Shown here in pieces: positions 44,529-54,209 of a DNA stretch of 64,000 nt. The notes beneath the pieces are model-generated. The model saw nothing but the letters and a program-made list of their open reading frames with translations. It made no database searches and was not told where the DNA came from. The position numbers were made by a program, and so were the translations under genes. Origin of the DNA: Dasania marina DSM 21967 (GTDB lineage: Bacteria; Pseudomonadota; Gammaproteobacteria; Pseudomonadales; Dasaniaceae); assembly GCF_000373485.1 (NCBI RefSeq), contig NZ_KB891575.1, positions 186,001-250,000 on the forward strand, read 5' to 3'. Position 1 is the stretch's first letter; each line of letters opens with the position of its first letter.

Positions 44529-44820
44529 GGGGATAACAACGACCCGCGCCGGCTCGCAACAGGGTAAAACCCTTTATAAGCAGGCCGTTACGGGACATAA
44601 ACCTGAAAAAAAACTCCAAATAAAACAAGGGTTTTGTAGTAGTTTTACATAATTAAAAAAGCCAAGAATTACCGGTATTCTATAGTCAACACGCTGGCCT
44701 CAATGGGTGATTTTTGCCATAATTGCGCCCCCTTTGAAGGTCGGACCAGCCTACGCTCAAAAAGCACGGCCGATAAATCCGATGACTAATGTAAATGGTA
44801 TACAACCAGGAACTGAGAGC

Positions 44821-46368
44821 ATGAGCACGACATACACCAATTTAACCCACGCCCAATTCATTGAGGAGTCGCTGAAACGCGGTGAAGGTACCCTAACTGA
44901 CACCGGCGCTTTATCGATTACTACCGGCAAGCGTACTGGCCGTTCACCCGCCGACCGCTTTGTCGTTAAAGAACCATCCACCGCTGACGCCATAGATTGG
45001 GGCTCAGTTAACCGCCCCTTCGACGCCGACAAGTTTGATGCTCTCTGGAACCGCGTTGAAGATTACCTCTCTCAAAAAGATCGTTTTGTTTCTCAGTTGC
45101 ACGTCGCTGCTCACGACGAGCACTACCTACCCGTTGTAGTTAATACCGAAACAGCCTGGCAAGGTTTGTTCGGCCATAACATGTTTGTTCGCCCTGCCGA
45201 AGGCAAGTACAACCCTAGAGGCAAAGAAGAGTGGACTATTTTAAACGTTGCCAGCTTTGAATGTGACCCCGAACGCGACGGTACCAACTCTGAAGGCACA
45301 GTTATTCTTAACTTTGCCCAACGCAAAGTATTATTGGCCGGCATGCGCTACGCCGGTGAAATGAAAAAAGCCATGTTCTCTGTGCAAAATTTCTTGTTGC
45401 CAGAGAAAGACGTTATGCCTATGCACTGCTCGGCTAACGTAGACGAAGACGGCGAAACCACCTTATTCTTCGGCTTATCGGGCACCGGTAAAACCACTCT
45501 TTCAGCTGACCCTGCTTGCTTCCTTATTGGTGATGACGAGCACGGCTGGGCCAAAGGTGGCGTATTCAACATCGAAGGCGGCTGCTATGCAAAAACCATC
45601 AACCTAAGCCAAAAGAACGAGCCCATTATTTGGGATGCGATACGCTTTGGCGCCATCGTTGAGAACGTCGTGATAGACGATAAAGGCCTCGCTGACTACG
45701 ACGACGTTTCATTGTCTGAAAATGGCCGCTGCTCTTACCCACTAGAGCACGTAGAAAAACGCATTATCGAAAATGCCGCTGGCGAACCTAAAACTGTTAT
45801 CTTTTTAACCTGTGATGTATCGGGCGTTATCCCCCCGATCTCTATCCTGTCTAAAGAAGCGGCGGCCTTCCACTTCTTAAGTGGCTACACAGCACGCGTT
45901 GGCTCTACAGAGATGGGCGCAGAAGCCGGTATACACCCGGCCTTCTCAGCCTGTTTTGGCGCGCCTTTCATGCCTCGCCCTGCGGGCGAGTACGCTGAGC
46001 TATTAATGAAGCGCATTGAAGACTTCGGCTCGCGGGTTTACTTAATCAACACCGGCTGGACTGGCGGTTCCGGTGGCGAAAACGGCCAAGGCTCACGCTT
46101 CCCTATCCCAGTAACCCGTGCGGTTGTTGCGGCAGCGCAAAACGGCTCACTGGTTGATTGCGAAACCGAAACCTTAGAAGCCTTAAACTTAACCATTCCT
46201 AAAGCGATTGCCGGTGTCGATGCTAAATACATCAACCCACGCGAAGCTTGGGAAGATAAAGCAGCCTACGACGAACAAGCGGCTAAGTTGGCCAACTTGT
46301 TCCAAGAAAATATCAAGAAGTTTGATATTGCTGATGCCGTTGTTAATGCGGGCCCTAAAGCCTCTTAA
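44821..46368 (+). CDS. pckA: Phosphoenolpyruvate carboxykinase (ATP)
   Basis: A 515-residue gluconeogenic enzyme converting oxaloacetate and ATP to PEP and CO2. Motifs: [11 protein letters not shown] near the start, kinase-1 loop [11 protein letters not shown] (about 218-228), the metal-binding [10 protein letters not shown] and RIxxTR-like ends. ATG 44821 ([10 protein letters not shown]) gives the family length and has GGAACTGAGAG upstream; ATG 44782 is in frame but gives an atypical extension. A terminator follows. The yrfG-hslR-hslO-pckA order is the enteric one. Confidence 0.96.
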   Translation: MSTTYTNLTHAQFIEESLKRGEGTLTDTGALSITTGKRTGRSPADRFVVKEPSTADAIDWGSVNRPFDADKFDALWNRVEDYLSQKDRFVSQLHVAAHDEHYLPVVVNTETAWQGLFGHNMFVRPAEGKYNPRGKEEWTILNVASFECDPERDGTNSEGTVILNFAQRKVLLAGMRYAGEMKKAMFSVQNFLLPEKDVMPMHCSANVDEDGETTLFFGLSGTGKTTLSADPACFLIGDDEHGWAKGGVFNIEGGCYAKTINLSQKNEPIIWDAIRFGAIVENVVIDDKGLADYDDVSLSENGRCSYPLEHVEKRIIENAAGEPKTVIFLTCDVSGVIPPISILSKEAAAFHFLSGYTARVGSTEMGAEAGIHPAFSACFGAPFMPRPAGEYAELLMKRIEDFGSRVYLINTGWTGGSGGENGQGSRFPIPVTRAVVAAAQNGSLVDCETETLEALNLTIPKAIAGVDAKYINPREAWEDKAAYDEQAAKLANLFQENIKKFDIADAVVNAGPKAS

Positions 46369-46395
46369 ACATTTCAGTACCGGGCAAACCCAATA

Positions 46396-46434
46396 AAAAA
46401 AGCCGTAAATTCGCAAGAGTTAACGGCTTTTTTT
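46396..46434 (+). terminator. Terminator after pckA
   Basis: AAAAAAAGCCGT and ACGGCTTTTTTT flank an AATTCGCAAGAGTTA loop with TAA/TTA extension. It has T-runs on both strands and separates pckA from the convergent gene. Confidence 0.88.
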
Positions 46435-46459
46435 ATGCTTCACGCTTAATAACAGCGTA

Positions 46460-47239
46460 CTAAAAAGGCTGCTCAGCTCGCCACTGATAAGGCTGATTGG
46501 GGCGATATACAAAAGGGTCATAGCGCTGACCCATTAAGGCCTTTATCGTGCCATCTCTGTGCATAGCCTGTAACGCTACCGAAATTTTATTAATAAATCG
46601 CCTACCTTCTGGCGTATTCCTTGCCGTCATCATGTCGTAACCTACTCGCACAGGAAAACTGGCAGCGTAATTTAATTGTTTAATATGGGGCAACCAGTCC
46701 GGTAAAAAACCCACGATAACATCTGCATCGTGGGCTATAAATTGTTTCATTTGGCTAAGCTCATTGGAGACATAGCTAAGCGCTACGCCCCGTGCTACTA
46801 GCTCACTATAATAGACCTCATAACCTAACACCCCGACTACCTGCTTACTCGCCAACTGCTGATAGCCGCTAATAGCCGGTTCCCCTTTACGAGTAAATAG
46901 GTGCAGCTTATACAGACCCAAAGGGTAGCTGGTAATAATATTGTCTTGGCCCAACTGAGCAATTAGCGTGTCTGTCATGCCGTAAATAGCCAGTGATTTT
47001 TTATTAACCAGGTCAGCCACAGCATTTTTTAGGGGCGCTACATTTTCATTTATAGTGATGCCAGCACGGCTGGCTGCCTCTTGTAAAATCAGCTGGTAAG
47101 GCCCATCCCCCCGCGGACTAACAACCCCCATAAAAATGCCCGCCGACACCACTACTGGTTGAGCAGGGGTAGATGCCCACGCAGGGAGCACAGCGAACTG
47201 CCACAAACAAACTATCAATAAACAGCGCAAGCGCAACAT
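46460..47239 (-). CDS. Periplasmic solute-binding-like protein (SBP type 3 fold)
   Basis: A 259-residue secreted protein (signal peptide ends ...LPAWAS). It has the bilobed substrate-binding pattern of the ABC/transporter-associated family 3 domain: GDGPYQLILQEAASRAGI, LYKLHLFTRKGEPAISG and a C-terminal GRRFINKISVAL, MHRDGTIKALM. No permease or ATPase gene is beside it, so it may be a lone sensor or amino-acid-like ligand binder. It lies downstream of the FTR1 group after an 18-bp palindrome. Confidence 0.78.
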   Translation of the reverse strand: MLRLRCLLIVCLWQFAVLPAWASTPAQPVVVSAGIFMGVVSPRGDGPYQLILQEAASRAGITINENVAPLKNAVADLVNKKSLAIYGMTDTLIAQLGQDNIITSYPLGLYKLHLFTRKGEPAISGYQQLASKQVVGVLGYEVYYSELVARGVALSYVSNELSQMKQFIAHDADVIVGFLPDWLPHIKQLNYAASFPVRVGYDMMTARNTPEGRRFINKISVALQAMHRDGTIKALMGQRYDPFVYRPNQPYQWRAEQPF

Positions 47240-47305
47240 AAAAATAAAAACCTATAGCCATAGACGTGCGCTAAGTATAGGTCAAAACCACCGTACCGCC
47301 TTTAT

Positions 47306-47323
47306 TTAGTGTTGCAACACTAA
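47306..47323. promoter_or_regulatory. Perfect 18-bp palindrome upstream of the solute-binding gene
   Basis: TTAGTGTTGCAACACTAA is perfectly self-complementary with no loop, the shape of a dimer operator rather than a terminator. It lies 3 bp after the outer-membrane protein gene and 67 bp before the solute-binding start (minus strand). The binding protein is unknown. Confidence 0.5.
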
Positions 47324-47325
47324 GG

Positions 47326-48045
47326 TTAAAATTCATACTCCATAAGTAACCTAAGTGTGGCATCAGGGGTTTTAGCATCTAGACCCATGATAAGCCCAGC
47401 TTCCCATTTTATTTGCTGACGCCCCGCCAAATGCAATTGGCCCAAAAATGCCGGCCCTATGCCCTTGGTATCTTGGCTCATGTACAACTCCAGCGCGGGC
47501 TCCAAAGACGCGCTATAGCGGTAACGGGCTTGCAGGTTTAACTTAGTTTCCAGCTCATTATCTATATCGTCGCCCCATTCAGAAATCACAAACGCATTGG
47601 CTGTACCGCTCCACCTGCCCCATTCTTTCTCAACAATAAGCGCCGTGGCAAACTCCCATATATCTATATCTTGTCGCTGCTCCAGCTCAAACAGCAGCGC
47701 AAAATCGGCACTGTATTCGCCCTGCTCGGTAAGCTGCCATTTAGCTTCCAGCTCATAAGCCGCTAATTCTATTTGCCCGCCGCCCAACTTCTCGGCTACC
47801 ACATAAATTTCTGCAAACCAGCGATCATTAATCGACTGGCCATAAGCTAATAAATACTGCTGTACACTTTTAGACTCGCCTTCAGGGTCGGCAGTAATAA
47901 AACGCAATTCTATTTCTTTTTCTAAGGGCTGCACATAAGGGTGATAAATCTTATCCACACCTAAACCATCTGCCCAACTCCCTTGCGTAAAACCACCGAA
48001 CCATACGGACAATACAATAAACTGATAAGCTAAGAATCTATTCAT
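47326..48045 (-). CDS. Predicted outer-membrane beta-barrel protein, unknown
   Basis: A 239-residue protein with a signal peptide (ends ...GSWA) and many alternating short strands (IELRFITAD, QYLLAYGQSI, RWFAEIYVVA, LRLLMEYEF). The last residue is Phe, the outer-membrane assembly signal. ATG 48045 overlaps the FTR1 stop (ATGA), so it is co-translated with the permease. Its job may be passing metal or another small solute through the outer membrane; the family is not recognised. Confidence 0.72.
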   Translation of the reverse strand: MNRFLAYQFIVLSVWFGGFTQGSWADGLGVDKIYHPYVQPLEKEIELRFITADPEGESKSVQQYLLAYGQSINDRWFAEIYVVAEKLGGGQIELAAYELEAKWQLTEQGEYSADFALLFELEQRQDIDIWEFATALIVEKEWGRWSGTANAFVISEWGDDIDNELETKLNLQARYRYSASLEPALELYMSQDTKGIGPAFLGQLHLAGRQQIKWEAGLIMGLDAKTPDATLRLLMEYEF

Positions 48046-48827
48046 AAACACACCATTCCCTGTGCCCGACGCCTAGCAAGCATAGTTATTAAAAAGACAC
48101 TGAGCATACCGCTGGCATAGGCCACAATTTGCAAGCCACTAGGGGTAGCTTCATAGCCTATTAATGAATATAAAATATGGCCCGTAATAGAATGCTCAGC
48201 AACCCAGTATGAGCTATCCCACATCGGATGGGCCGCGGGTAACCAATCGGCCTGTGTTAATTGTAGCGTGGCCTGCGACAACATATTGCCACTGAAAATC
48301 GCCAGCAAAACCCCGTAAACTCGCGACCTATAATGTGCAGACACATTAATAAGGCCGTAGTACAGCAACACCCCTACACTAATACCTATACCAAAGCCCA
48401 AGCCACTGCCTATCATCACCGCGGGATAAGCCTCATGATTACTAGAAAATCCTTTTAGATATAAAATAATTTCCGCGCCCTCTCTACAAATAGAAAACAC
48501 CACAGCGCTAGCGCAGCACACCATTAAAGCGCCCGGGTTTATCGCGGTGGCGGCCGAATACAGTTGCCAAGACAACAGCATTAACAACAGGGCAATCATA
48601 GCCTGTAAAAAAGCATTCAACACTTCTTGGCCAGCATAATTAAACCACTCTGAAATATCCGCCATAGCGCGGGCATAGCAATAGGCAACAAAAAATCCCA
48701 ATAAAAAACTATAGAGCAACCACGCTTTAGATTTTAGCCATGGCCCGGTCATGGCCAACAGCATACTAATTAGCAAGGCCGCCTCTAAGGTTTCTTCTAG
48801 GATTAATGCAACAGAGTTAATAAGCAT
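48042..48827 (-). CDS. FTR1-family iron permease
   Basis: A 261-residue inner-membrane protein with about seven helices. The second iron motif REGAE is intact (115-119); the first is EETLE (11-15) where the usual form is REGLE, but both Glu are kept. FTR1/EfeU proteins import ferric iron after oxidation of Fe(II) by partner enzymes. A cupredoxin gene lies just upstream; no EfeO-imelysin or EfeB peroxidase gene is seen. It is in an operon with a two-component system. Confidence 0.88.
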   Translation of the reverse strand: MLINSVALILEETLEAALLISMLLAMTGPWLKSKAWLLYSFLLGFFVAYCYARAMADISEWFNYAGQEVLNAFLQAMIALLLMLLSWQLYSAATAINPGALMVCCASAVVFSICREGAEIILYLKGFSSNHEAYPAVMIGSGLGFGIGISVGVLLYYGLINVSAHYRSRVYGVLLAIFSGNMLSQATLQLTQADWLPAAHPMWDSSYWVAEHSITGHILYSLIGYEATPSGLQIVAYASGMLSVFLITMLARRRAQGMVCL

Positions 48828-48853
48828 TTGCTTGGCCTTTGATTAAGCTGATC

Positions 48854-49183
48854 TTACTTAACACGAATAATTCCCTGTGCGGTTTTAGGATAAAACTCAC
48901 CAAAAAACGGATAGTCGCCAGGCGGCAAAGGACCTATAAAAATAACCGCTTTACGCCCCCCCTCTATCACTTTCTCACGGTTTAGCTCATAACTTTCAAA
49001 CTCTTCAGCACTAGTGTCTTGGTTGTGCAGTAATAGCTTCACCTTAGTATTAGCTGGCACCTCGAAATCTGAGGGGAAAAATAAATGATCTTTAATCACC
49101 AAATGAAAAATCGGAGTCTCTGCATACGCAACTGTTAGCGGCAGCAATAATAAAATAGCAAAAACGATATTTTTACTCTGCAT
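48854..49183 (-). CDS. Small secreted cupredoxin-domain protein
   Basis: A 109-residue protein with a signal peptide (ends ...VAYA) and a cupredoxin-like fold: FHLVIKDHLFFPSDFEVPAN, LLLHNQDTSAEEFES, then GDYPFFGEFYPKTAQGII. The pattern matches the EfeO N-terminal cupredoxin_1 family that works with FTR1-type permeases. A canonical copper site (C-x-H-x-M) is not visible, so it may bind copper or iron through other residues. It starts right behind the sensor kinase stop. Confidence 0.83.
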   Translation of the reverse strand: MQSKNIVFAILLLLPLTVAYAETPIFHLVIKDHLFFPSDFEVPANTKVKLLLHNQDTSAEEFESYELNREKVIEGGRKAVIFIGPLPPGDYPFFGEFYPKTAQGIIRVK

Positions 49184-50506
49184 TTAAACCTCGTTCAAAC
49201 TATCAATATTAGGAAAGTAAATATAAAAATCCGTCCCGGCTCCTAAACTTGAATCGGCCAGTTCTATATAGGACTTATGTGACTCAGCAATATTTTTAAC
49301 AATGGCCAGCCCTAAGCCACAACCGGCCTCACCAGAACTATGACGGTCGCCGCCGACTCTGTAGAAGCGTTCAAACACCCTACTGCGCATAGACGGAGCG
49401 ATACCAACCCCTGAATCTGCAACGCATAGCTGGACATTCTTAGCCTGCCGCTTAACACTGACATGAATAACCCCCTGCACAGGGGTGTATTTGTGGGCAT
49501 TACTTAACACATTTTGCAGCAGCGTTTTGACTGCAAACTCATCGCCCCGTATGTAGGCCACCTCACCTGAGAAAGATAATTTCTGCTGCTTTTTGTCAAA
49601 CTGATCACTTTCATCAGCGAGCACCTGCTGCACCAGTGAATAAAGATTAATTTTTTTCATTTTGGCGTTGTATTGATCTGGGGATATACGGTGTAAATTA
49701 AGAATTTGATCAACTATATGCACCAGCCGCTCTACCGTAATATTGATATTAGCCAACTCATCTTGGTGCTTAGGCAGCAACTCAGCAATATTATATAGCT
49801 GCACTTTTAAGGTGCTAATAGGCGTGCGCAACTCATGCGCGGCATCAGAGGAAAACTGTCGCTCACGCAAAAGGGAAGTTTCTAAACGCCCCAGCAGGCC
49901 ATTTAAAGAGCTCACAATTTGCACCAACTCTGTACGCGAGCTTTGAAAACGCAAGCTACTTAAATCATCGGGCTGTTTATCCGCCAGCTCTGTAGCCAAC
50001 TCCCGCAGTGGGCTTAAGCCTTTAGTAACAATAAACCATATCAGCAAGGCCAATACCGGCAAACCTATCACTATAGGCATTATCGACTGCAAAATAACAT
50101 TTTCGGCCAAGATAAACCGCGCATCGGTACGCTCTGCCGCCATCACCCAAATGTTTTTTTCAGGCTGATAATAAGCTGCTGTACGCCAGCGGTAGCCGTT
50201 AAAATTACTATAATTAAAGCCCTGTTCCCGTGCCTGTATGGCCGTAGTGGGCGCATTCGTAGCGGCGGCTAGCAACTGCTGGTCGCGCCACACCTGAAAG
50301 GTAAAATCATTATCGACTGTCACTGCGGCTAAGGCCTGCTGGCTTTGTATGCCGCCCATAAGCTTAGCGGTATCCAACAACTGCTTATCAAATAGTTTGT
50401 CGGCCGCCACCATACTAGATTGATAGCCGCGCAGTGCCGCCACAAAACTGAATAGCATCACCAAGGCTAAAATAATGCTCACTAAAAATACGCGTATCGA
50501 TCTCAC
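49184..50506 (-). CDS. Sensor histidine kinase (QseC/PmrB-like)
   Basis: A 440-residue inner-membrane kinase: helix 1 (about 5-27), a periplasmic sensor of ~110 residues (NYSNFNGYRWRTAAYYQP), helix 2 (about 145-165), HAMP, the phospho-acceptor FSSDAAHELRTPISTLK (His near 225), N-box NVLSNAHKYTP and G-boxes GVGI and GCGLGLAIV. The periplasmic part lacks an RExxE iron motif. The GTG start overlaps the regulator stop (GTGA). Its place next to FTR1 and the two PmrA-type boxes suggests metal or envelope sensing. Confidence 0.9.
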   Translation of the reverse strand: MRSIRVFLVSIILALVMLFSFVAALRGYQSSMVAADKLFDKQLLDTAKLMGGIQSQQALAAVTVDNDFTFQVWRDQQLLAAATNAPTTAIQAREQGFNYSNFNGYRWRTAAYYQPEKNIWVMAAERTDARFILAENVILQSIMPIVIGLPVLALLIWFIVTKGLSPLRELATELADKQPDDLSSLRFQSSRTELVQIVSSLNGLLGRLETSLLRERQFSSDAAHELRTPISTLKVQLYNIAELLPKHQDELANINITVERLVHIVDQILNLHRISPDQYNAKMKKINLYSLVQQVLADESDQFDKKQQKLSFSGEVAYIRGDEFAVKTLLQNVLSNAHKYTPVQGVIHVSVKRQAKNVQLCVADSGVGIAPSMRSRVFERFYRVGGDRHSSGEAGCGLGLAIVKNIAESHKSYIELADSSLGAGTDFYIYFPNIDSLNEV

Positions 50507-51162
50507 GAAAGATTAACCTTGTAACCCACACCGCGCATCGTCTTGATGAAATCTGCACCAAACTTTTTACGCAAGTGATGTATATGTACTTCCAAGGCAT
50601 TACTGGCCACCTCCTCACCCCAACTATATAAGCGGGCCTCTAAGGTGTCGCGCGTCTGTACCCTGCCGGCATTTTCCATTAGGCTTTTTAACAGCATATA
50701 TTCGCGCCTAGACAATTCAATTTCAGCGGCGTGAAAGTTAACGGTCTTTTTTTGTATATCTAGGCTTACGTCGCCGACGGTGATTACCGAGGTTTTATGG
50801 GTAGTCAAACGGCGCTCTAATACTCTCAGCCTAGCGAATAGCTCGCTCATATCAAAGGGCTTCGCTAAATAATCATCAGCACCACTATCTAGGCCATGGA
50901 TTTTATCATCCATCTCATTTCTAGCGGTGAGTATTAATACCGGTAAATCAGCTTGTTTTTTACGTAGCCGCTTTAGCACACTGATACCGTCCATGTCGGG
51001 CAGACCCAAGTCCAAAATCACAATATCAGGTGGCTCGGTGCTCACCACATGCAAGGCCGCCTCACCGGTAGCTACGGCATTAACCGTATGACCCTGCTTA
51101 GCCAACGCCTGCTGCAAACCTTTAGCCAGTAAGTGATCATCCTCAACCAACAACAGCTGCAT
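50503..51162 (-). CDS. OmpR-family response regulator (PmrA/QseB-like)
   Basis: A 219-residue regulator. Receiver domain with the phospho-Asp in DIVILDLGLPDMDG (about residue 51), Thr in LILTARN and Lys in YLAKPFDMSEL. The C-terminal winged helix ends ALEVHIHHLRKKFGADFIKT, typical of the PmrA/QseB branch that binds CTTAA-N6-CTTAA direct repeats. AAGGA precedes ATG 51162. It is the first gene of the regulator-kinase-cupredoxin-FTR1 operon. Confidence 0.92.
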   Translation of the reverse strand: MQLLLVEDDHLLAKGLQQALAKQGHTVNAVATGEAALHVVSTEPPDIVILDLGLPDMDGISVLKRLRKKQADLPVLILTARNEMDDKIHGLDSGADDYLAKPFDMSELFARLRVLERRLTTHKTSVITVGDVSLDIQKKTVNFHAAEIELSRREYMLLKSLMENAGRVQTRDTLEARLYSWGEEVASNALEVHIHHLRKKFGADFIKTMRGVGYKVNLS

Positions 51163-51228
51163 GCTAATCCTTTTACGCTATAACGCGTGCCGCATAAATA
51201 AGTGTATAAACGGCGTTATCATACACCG

Positions 51229-52020
51229 CTATTCGCTATTTTTATTGGCATAGCGAAAAATAATAGGCAGTTTTTTTACTAGCGCCCCATGCACTAGATT
51301 AGGACATAAGCCATTTAAGCGCACAAATAGTTTTTCTGGCCAGCCCATAAATTGCTGACGCCTATTGCCCTTTAAGGCCGATATCACTGCTAGTGCAACG
51401 TGCTCTGGGCTATCACTGCTATTGCCCAAAGCTTCATTAAGCTGATTAACCGCGCTGGAATTTAAATCAGTACGGGTTGCCCTAGGTGCCAAATACAACA
51501 CCTGCACCCCAGTACTGGCCAACTCACGCTGTAAGGCCTCGGTAAAGCCCCGCAAACCAAATTTACTGGCACAATACACGGCAAATCCGGGATGGCCTAT
51601 GCTGCCAAAAGTAGAACCTATATTGACAATAGCGGCGCTGCTTTTTTGGGTTAATAAGGGCAGCAGTAATTGGCATAACAACATCGGTGATAACAAATTG
51701 GTATTGATCATCTGCTGCAGCCGGTCACTATCTTGCTGGGAAAAAAGCTGAAAATCCATCACCCCTGCCGCATTAATATAGATGTCTATAGCTTGCCGCT
51801 GACACTGCTCAACAATCTGCTGCCTACCCTCTACACTGTTGATATCCGCCTGTATCAAGCTATGCTGGTGCTGCAAACTGGCGCCTAGCGCATGCAGTGC
51901 CTGCTCACTGCGCCCCACTAATAATACGTAGGCATTACGTTGGTCTAATTGCTTAGCAATAGCGGCGCCTATGCCTCCCGTGGCACCTACCAACAAAACT
52001 GTTTTATTGCTTACATCCAT
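51229..52020 (-). CDS. Short-chain dehydrogenase/reductase (SDR)
   Basis: A 263-residue NAD(P)-dependent oxidoreductase: VLLVGATGGIGAAIAKQL (nucleotide loop, about 9-20), NAAGVMDF, catalytic NIGSTFG, YCASKFGLRGFTEAL (Tyr and Lys) and a C-terminal extension ending in a possible amphipathic helix. It is the last of the four-gene cluster thermostable hemolysin / AMP-ligase / di-iron enzyme / SDR. The substrate is unknown; an activated fatty-acid-derived product is plausible from context. It is 66 bp before the response regulator gene. Confidence 0.9.
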   Translation of the reverse strand: MDVSNKTVLLVGATGGIGAAIAKQLDQRNAYVLLVGRSEQALHALGASLQHQHSLIQADINSVEGRQQIVEQCQRQAIDIYINAAGVMDFQLFSQQDSDRLQQMINTNLLSPMLLCQLLLPLLTQKSSAAIVNIGSTFGSIGHPGFAVYCASKFGLRGFTEALQRELASTGVQVLYLAPRATRTDLNSSAVNQLNEALGNSSDSPEHVALAVISALKGNRRQQFMGWPEKLFVRLNGLCPNLVHGALVKKLPIIFRYANKNSE

Positions 52021-52044
52021 CTTGCTCTCCAGCGGGTTAAAATA

Positions 52045-52716
52045 TTAGGCGGCTAATGCTAAACCATGCTGCGCTGTTAGCGTGCGAAAAATATTGCCAT
52101 ACAATTGGTAGAATACTTTTGCAGAGTGAATAATTTCTTCCTGCTCTTGCGGGCAGGTAATTTTGTTCATTAAGTCCTCAAAAAACTTTACATGCTCTAT
52201 ATCCAAAGAACCGTGGGAGTAAAGATAGGAAAAAGCTTTTTTAGGCAGTGACAAATTGTTGCGTATCGTATCGGCAGCGTTATCGGCGGTGCTAATACTG
52301 GTGCCCTCCAACACATGTACCATGCCAAAAAAGCCTAGCGGATTGACCCGCTGAATTTTGTCGTAGGCATAACTCACCATCAGCTCGGTGGCAATATTGG
52401 GCCGGCTATTTCTTGCGGTTTCCTTGTCATAACCACAGGCCGCTATATCATTGAGTATCCACTCTTGATGACCCAGCTCCTCCTCTATATATTCAGCCAC
52501 CGCATTACGCAACCACTCTTTGCTTTCCGGCAAGCGCGCACCTACTGCCATTAATAAGGGCACGGTATGTTTTACATGGTGATAGGCTTGGGTTAAAAAT
52601 GCCACGTACTCATCTAAACTCATGCCGCCGGCTAACGCGTTCATGATTATGGGCGCCTGTAATAGTTGCTCGCGCTCACCCTGGGTTTGCAATTGTAAGC
52701 TCTCAAAAAAGTTCAT
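52045..52716 (-). CDS. Haem-oxygenase-like di-iron oxidase/oxygenase (HDO fold)
   Basis: A 223-residue helical protein of the TenA/PqqC-like superfamily. Likely iron ligands follow the HDO pattern: EEELGH (Glu79/His83), VLEGTS (Glu137) and HGSLDIEH (His168, Asp172, His175, the HxxxDxxH signature). HDO members include UndA (terminal alkene formation), SznF and others, all O2-dependent. It overlaps the ligase gene by 4 bp. So it probably oxidises a ligase-activated or transferred acyl product; the reaction is unknown. Confidence 0.83.
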   Translation of the reverse strand: MNFFESLQLQTQGEREQLLQAPIIMNALAGGMSLDEYVAFLTQAYHHVKHTVPLLMAVGARLPESKEWLRNAVAEYIEEELGHQEWILNDIAACGYDKETARNSRPNIATELMVSYAYDKIQRVNPLGFFGMVHVLEGTSISTADNAADTIRNNLSLPKKAFSYLYSHGSLDIEHVKFFEDLMNKITCPQEQEEIIHSAKVFYQLYGNIFRTLTAQHGLALAA

Positions 52717-54209
52717 AAGACACAGTCCTCTACAACGGGTTGGTATAAGGATTCAATAAGCTCGGCATAATGATTGGCTATAGCGTCGCGTTTAGGGCGG
52801 CCATTTGCCGTGATTAAATCCGGGCAATGGGATAAGGGTTGCGGTAATAACTGCCATGCCTGCAGGCGCGCATAATCAGGTAACTGCTGATTAAGCTTAT
52901 CAATACACTGTTGAATGGCGGCCTCAGATGTTGCTGCCATACGCGGCGTAATTAAGGCTACGCAATAAGGCTGGGCATCGCCAAACACCACACACTCGGC
53001 GATGCTGGTGTTAGCTAACAATTCGCTCTCTACCCACTCAGGGTTAATATTGCGACCATAGCTAGATATTAATAGGTTTTTTTTGCGACCATGAATATGT
53101 AAAAAACCTTCTGCATCAATACTGCCTAAATCACCTGTATATATTTTTTGGGGGTACCAACTAGTCGGCTCATTGGCATAGCCCAGCATACAGTTACCTG
53201 CCACCACTACCTCGCCCTGCTCTATACTCAGCTGCAGCTGCGCCAAAGGCTGGCCGACGCTGGCAGGCTGATGCTGCTGCGACGTATTTAAGCTAACTAC
53301 CGAAGCACACTCCGACAAGCCATAGCCCTCAAAAACGGGTATACCCAAAGCTAGCGCTTTGTTTAATAAAGGCTGCGCCACTTTACCCCCACCTACCGCA
53401 ACAAATTGTAATGAGCTGGGCGGTTGCCAATTTTTTTCAGCAGCCAGCAATAACAACTGTAATAACTGTGGGGTAACAATCAAGCTATGCACTTGATAGC
53501 GACTAATAAGGCCGCACAGCTTTTCAATATTGATGGACGAACTACCTTCAAAGCCCAACTCTTTTAAACTGGGCACTATAAGTTCGCCACCCGCCAATAA
53601 GGTGGTATAAACCCCCGCCACATTTTCTAACAGCGTGCTTAACGGCAAGACACAAAGATGCTTGTGCTGGCTGAGTCCGGTGCGCTGATTTAGCACTTTA
53701 GCCTGAGTCATTAATTGCTCATGGCTTAAACACACCCCTTTAGGGTTACCGGTAGAGCCAGAAGTAAACGTCACCTTACCCGTATTATTGGGGTAACGAA
53801 TTAACGCCGGCGGCTTACGGCTATTGGTTAATATGATTAAGGCCAAATCACCATAGGTTTGTGGTTTGACGCTGGCAGGCATAGCCAACGCAGATAATAC
53901 AGCCATAAAAAAATCACTGCGTTCACAGGCTATGGCATCAATATTATTGCTCTGCACTATATGGCTAAGTTGAGACTGCGAAAAAAACGTAGGCAGTGGA
54001 ATAATACAGATACCCGCGAGTTGGCAGGCTAAATCCATCAGCACCCAGGCTATGCTGTTATCGCAACACAAGGCCAGCACTTGAATATTTTGCGCCTGCA
54101 ACTGCGCAGCATAAGCATGACACTGGTCGCTTAACTGCTTGCTGTTAAGCGAGCGTGTTGTGCTGCTTAGTACCGCATTAGCATTAAGCAGCGTCAGTAT
54201 AGTTTGCAT
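52713..54209 (-). CDS. AMP-binding acyl/aryl ligase
   Basis: A 498-residue ANL-family enzyme. Core motifs: VTFTSGSTGNPKGVCLSHEQ (A3 loop), FEGYGLSECASV (A5), TGDLGSIDAEGFLHI (A7), GRKKNLLISSYGRNI (A8) and a likely A10 lysine in NGRPKRD. It activates a carboxylic acid as an AMP-ester, possibly a fatty acid. ATG 54209 is used because AGGAG lies 8 bases upstream; it overlaps the hemolysin-family gene. The acceptor (CoA, carrier or amine) is not visible: no carrier-protein gene is nearby. Confidence 0.9.
   Translation of the reverse strand: MQTILTLLNANAVLSSTTRSLNSKQLSDQCHAYAAQLQAQNIQVLALCCDNSIAWVLMDLACQLAGICIIPLPTFFSQSQLSHIVQSNNIDAIACERSDFFMAVLSALAMPASVKPQTYGDLALIILTNSRKPPALIRYPNNTGKVTFTSGSTGNPKGVCLSHEQLMTQAKVLNQRTGLSQHKHLCVLPLSTLLENVAGVYTTLLAGGELIVPSLKELGFEGSSSINIEKLCGLISRYQVHSLIVTPQLLQLLLLAAEKNWQPPSSLQFVAVGGGKVAQPLLNKALALGIPVFEGYGLSECASVVSLNTSQQHQPASVGQPLAQLQLSIEQGEVVVAGNCMLGYANEPTSWYPQKIYTGDLGSIDAEGFLHIHGRKKNLLISSYGRNINPEWVESELLANTSIAECVVFGDAQPYCVALITPRMAATSEAAIQQCIDKLNQQLPDYARLQAWQLLPQPLSHCPDLITANGRPKRDAIANHYAELIESLYQPVVEDCVL

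Noticed and set aside
49184..50506. Sensor kinase read as a direct Fe sensor by an RExxE motif
   Set aside because: The periplasmic domain shows REQGF, not RExxE; iron sensing is only suggested by the neighbouring genes.
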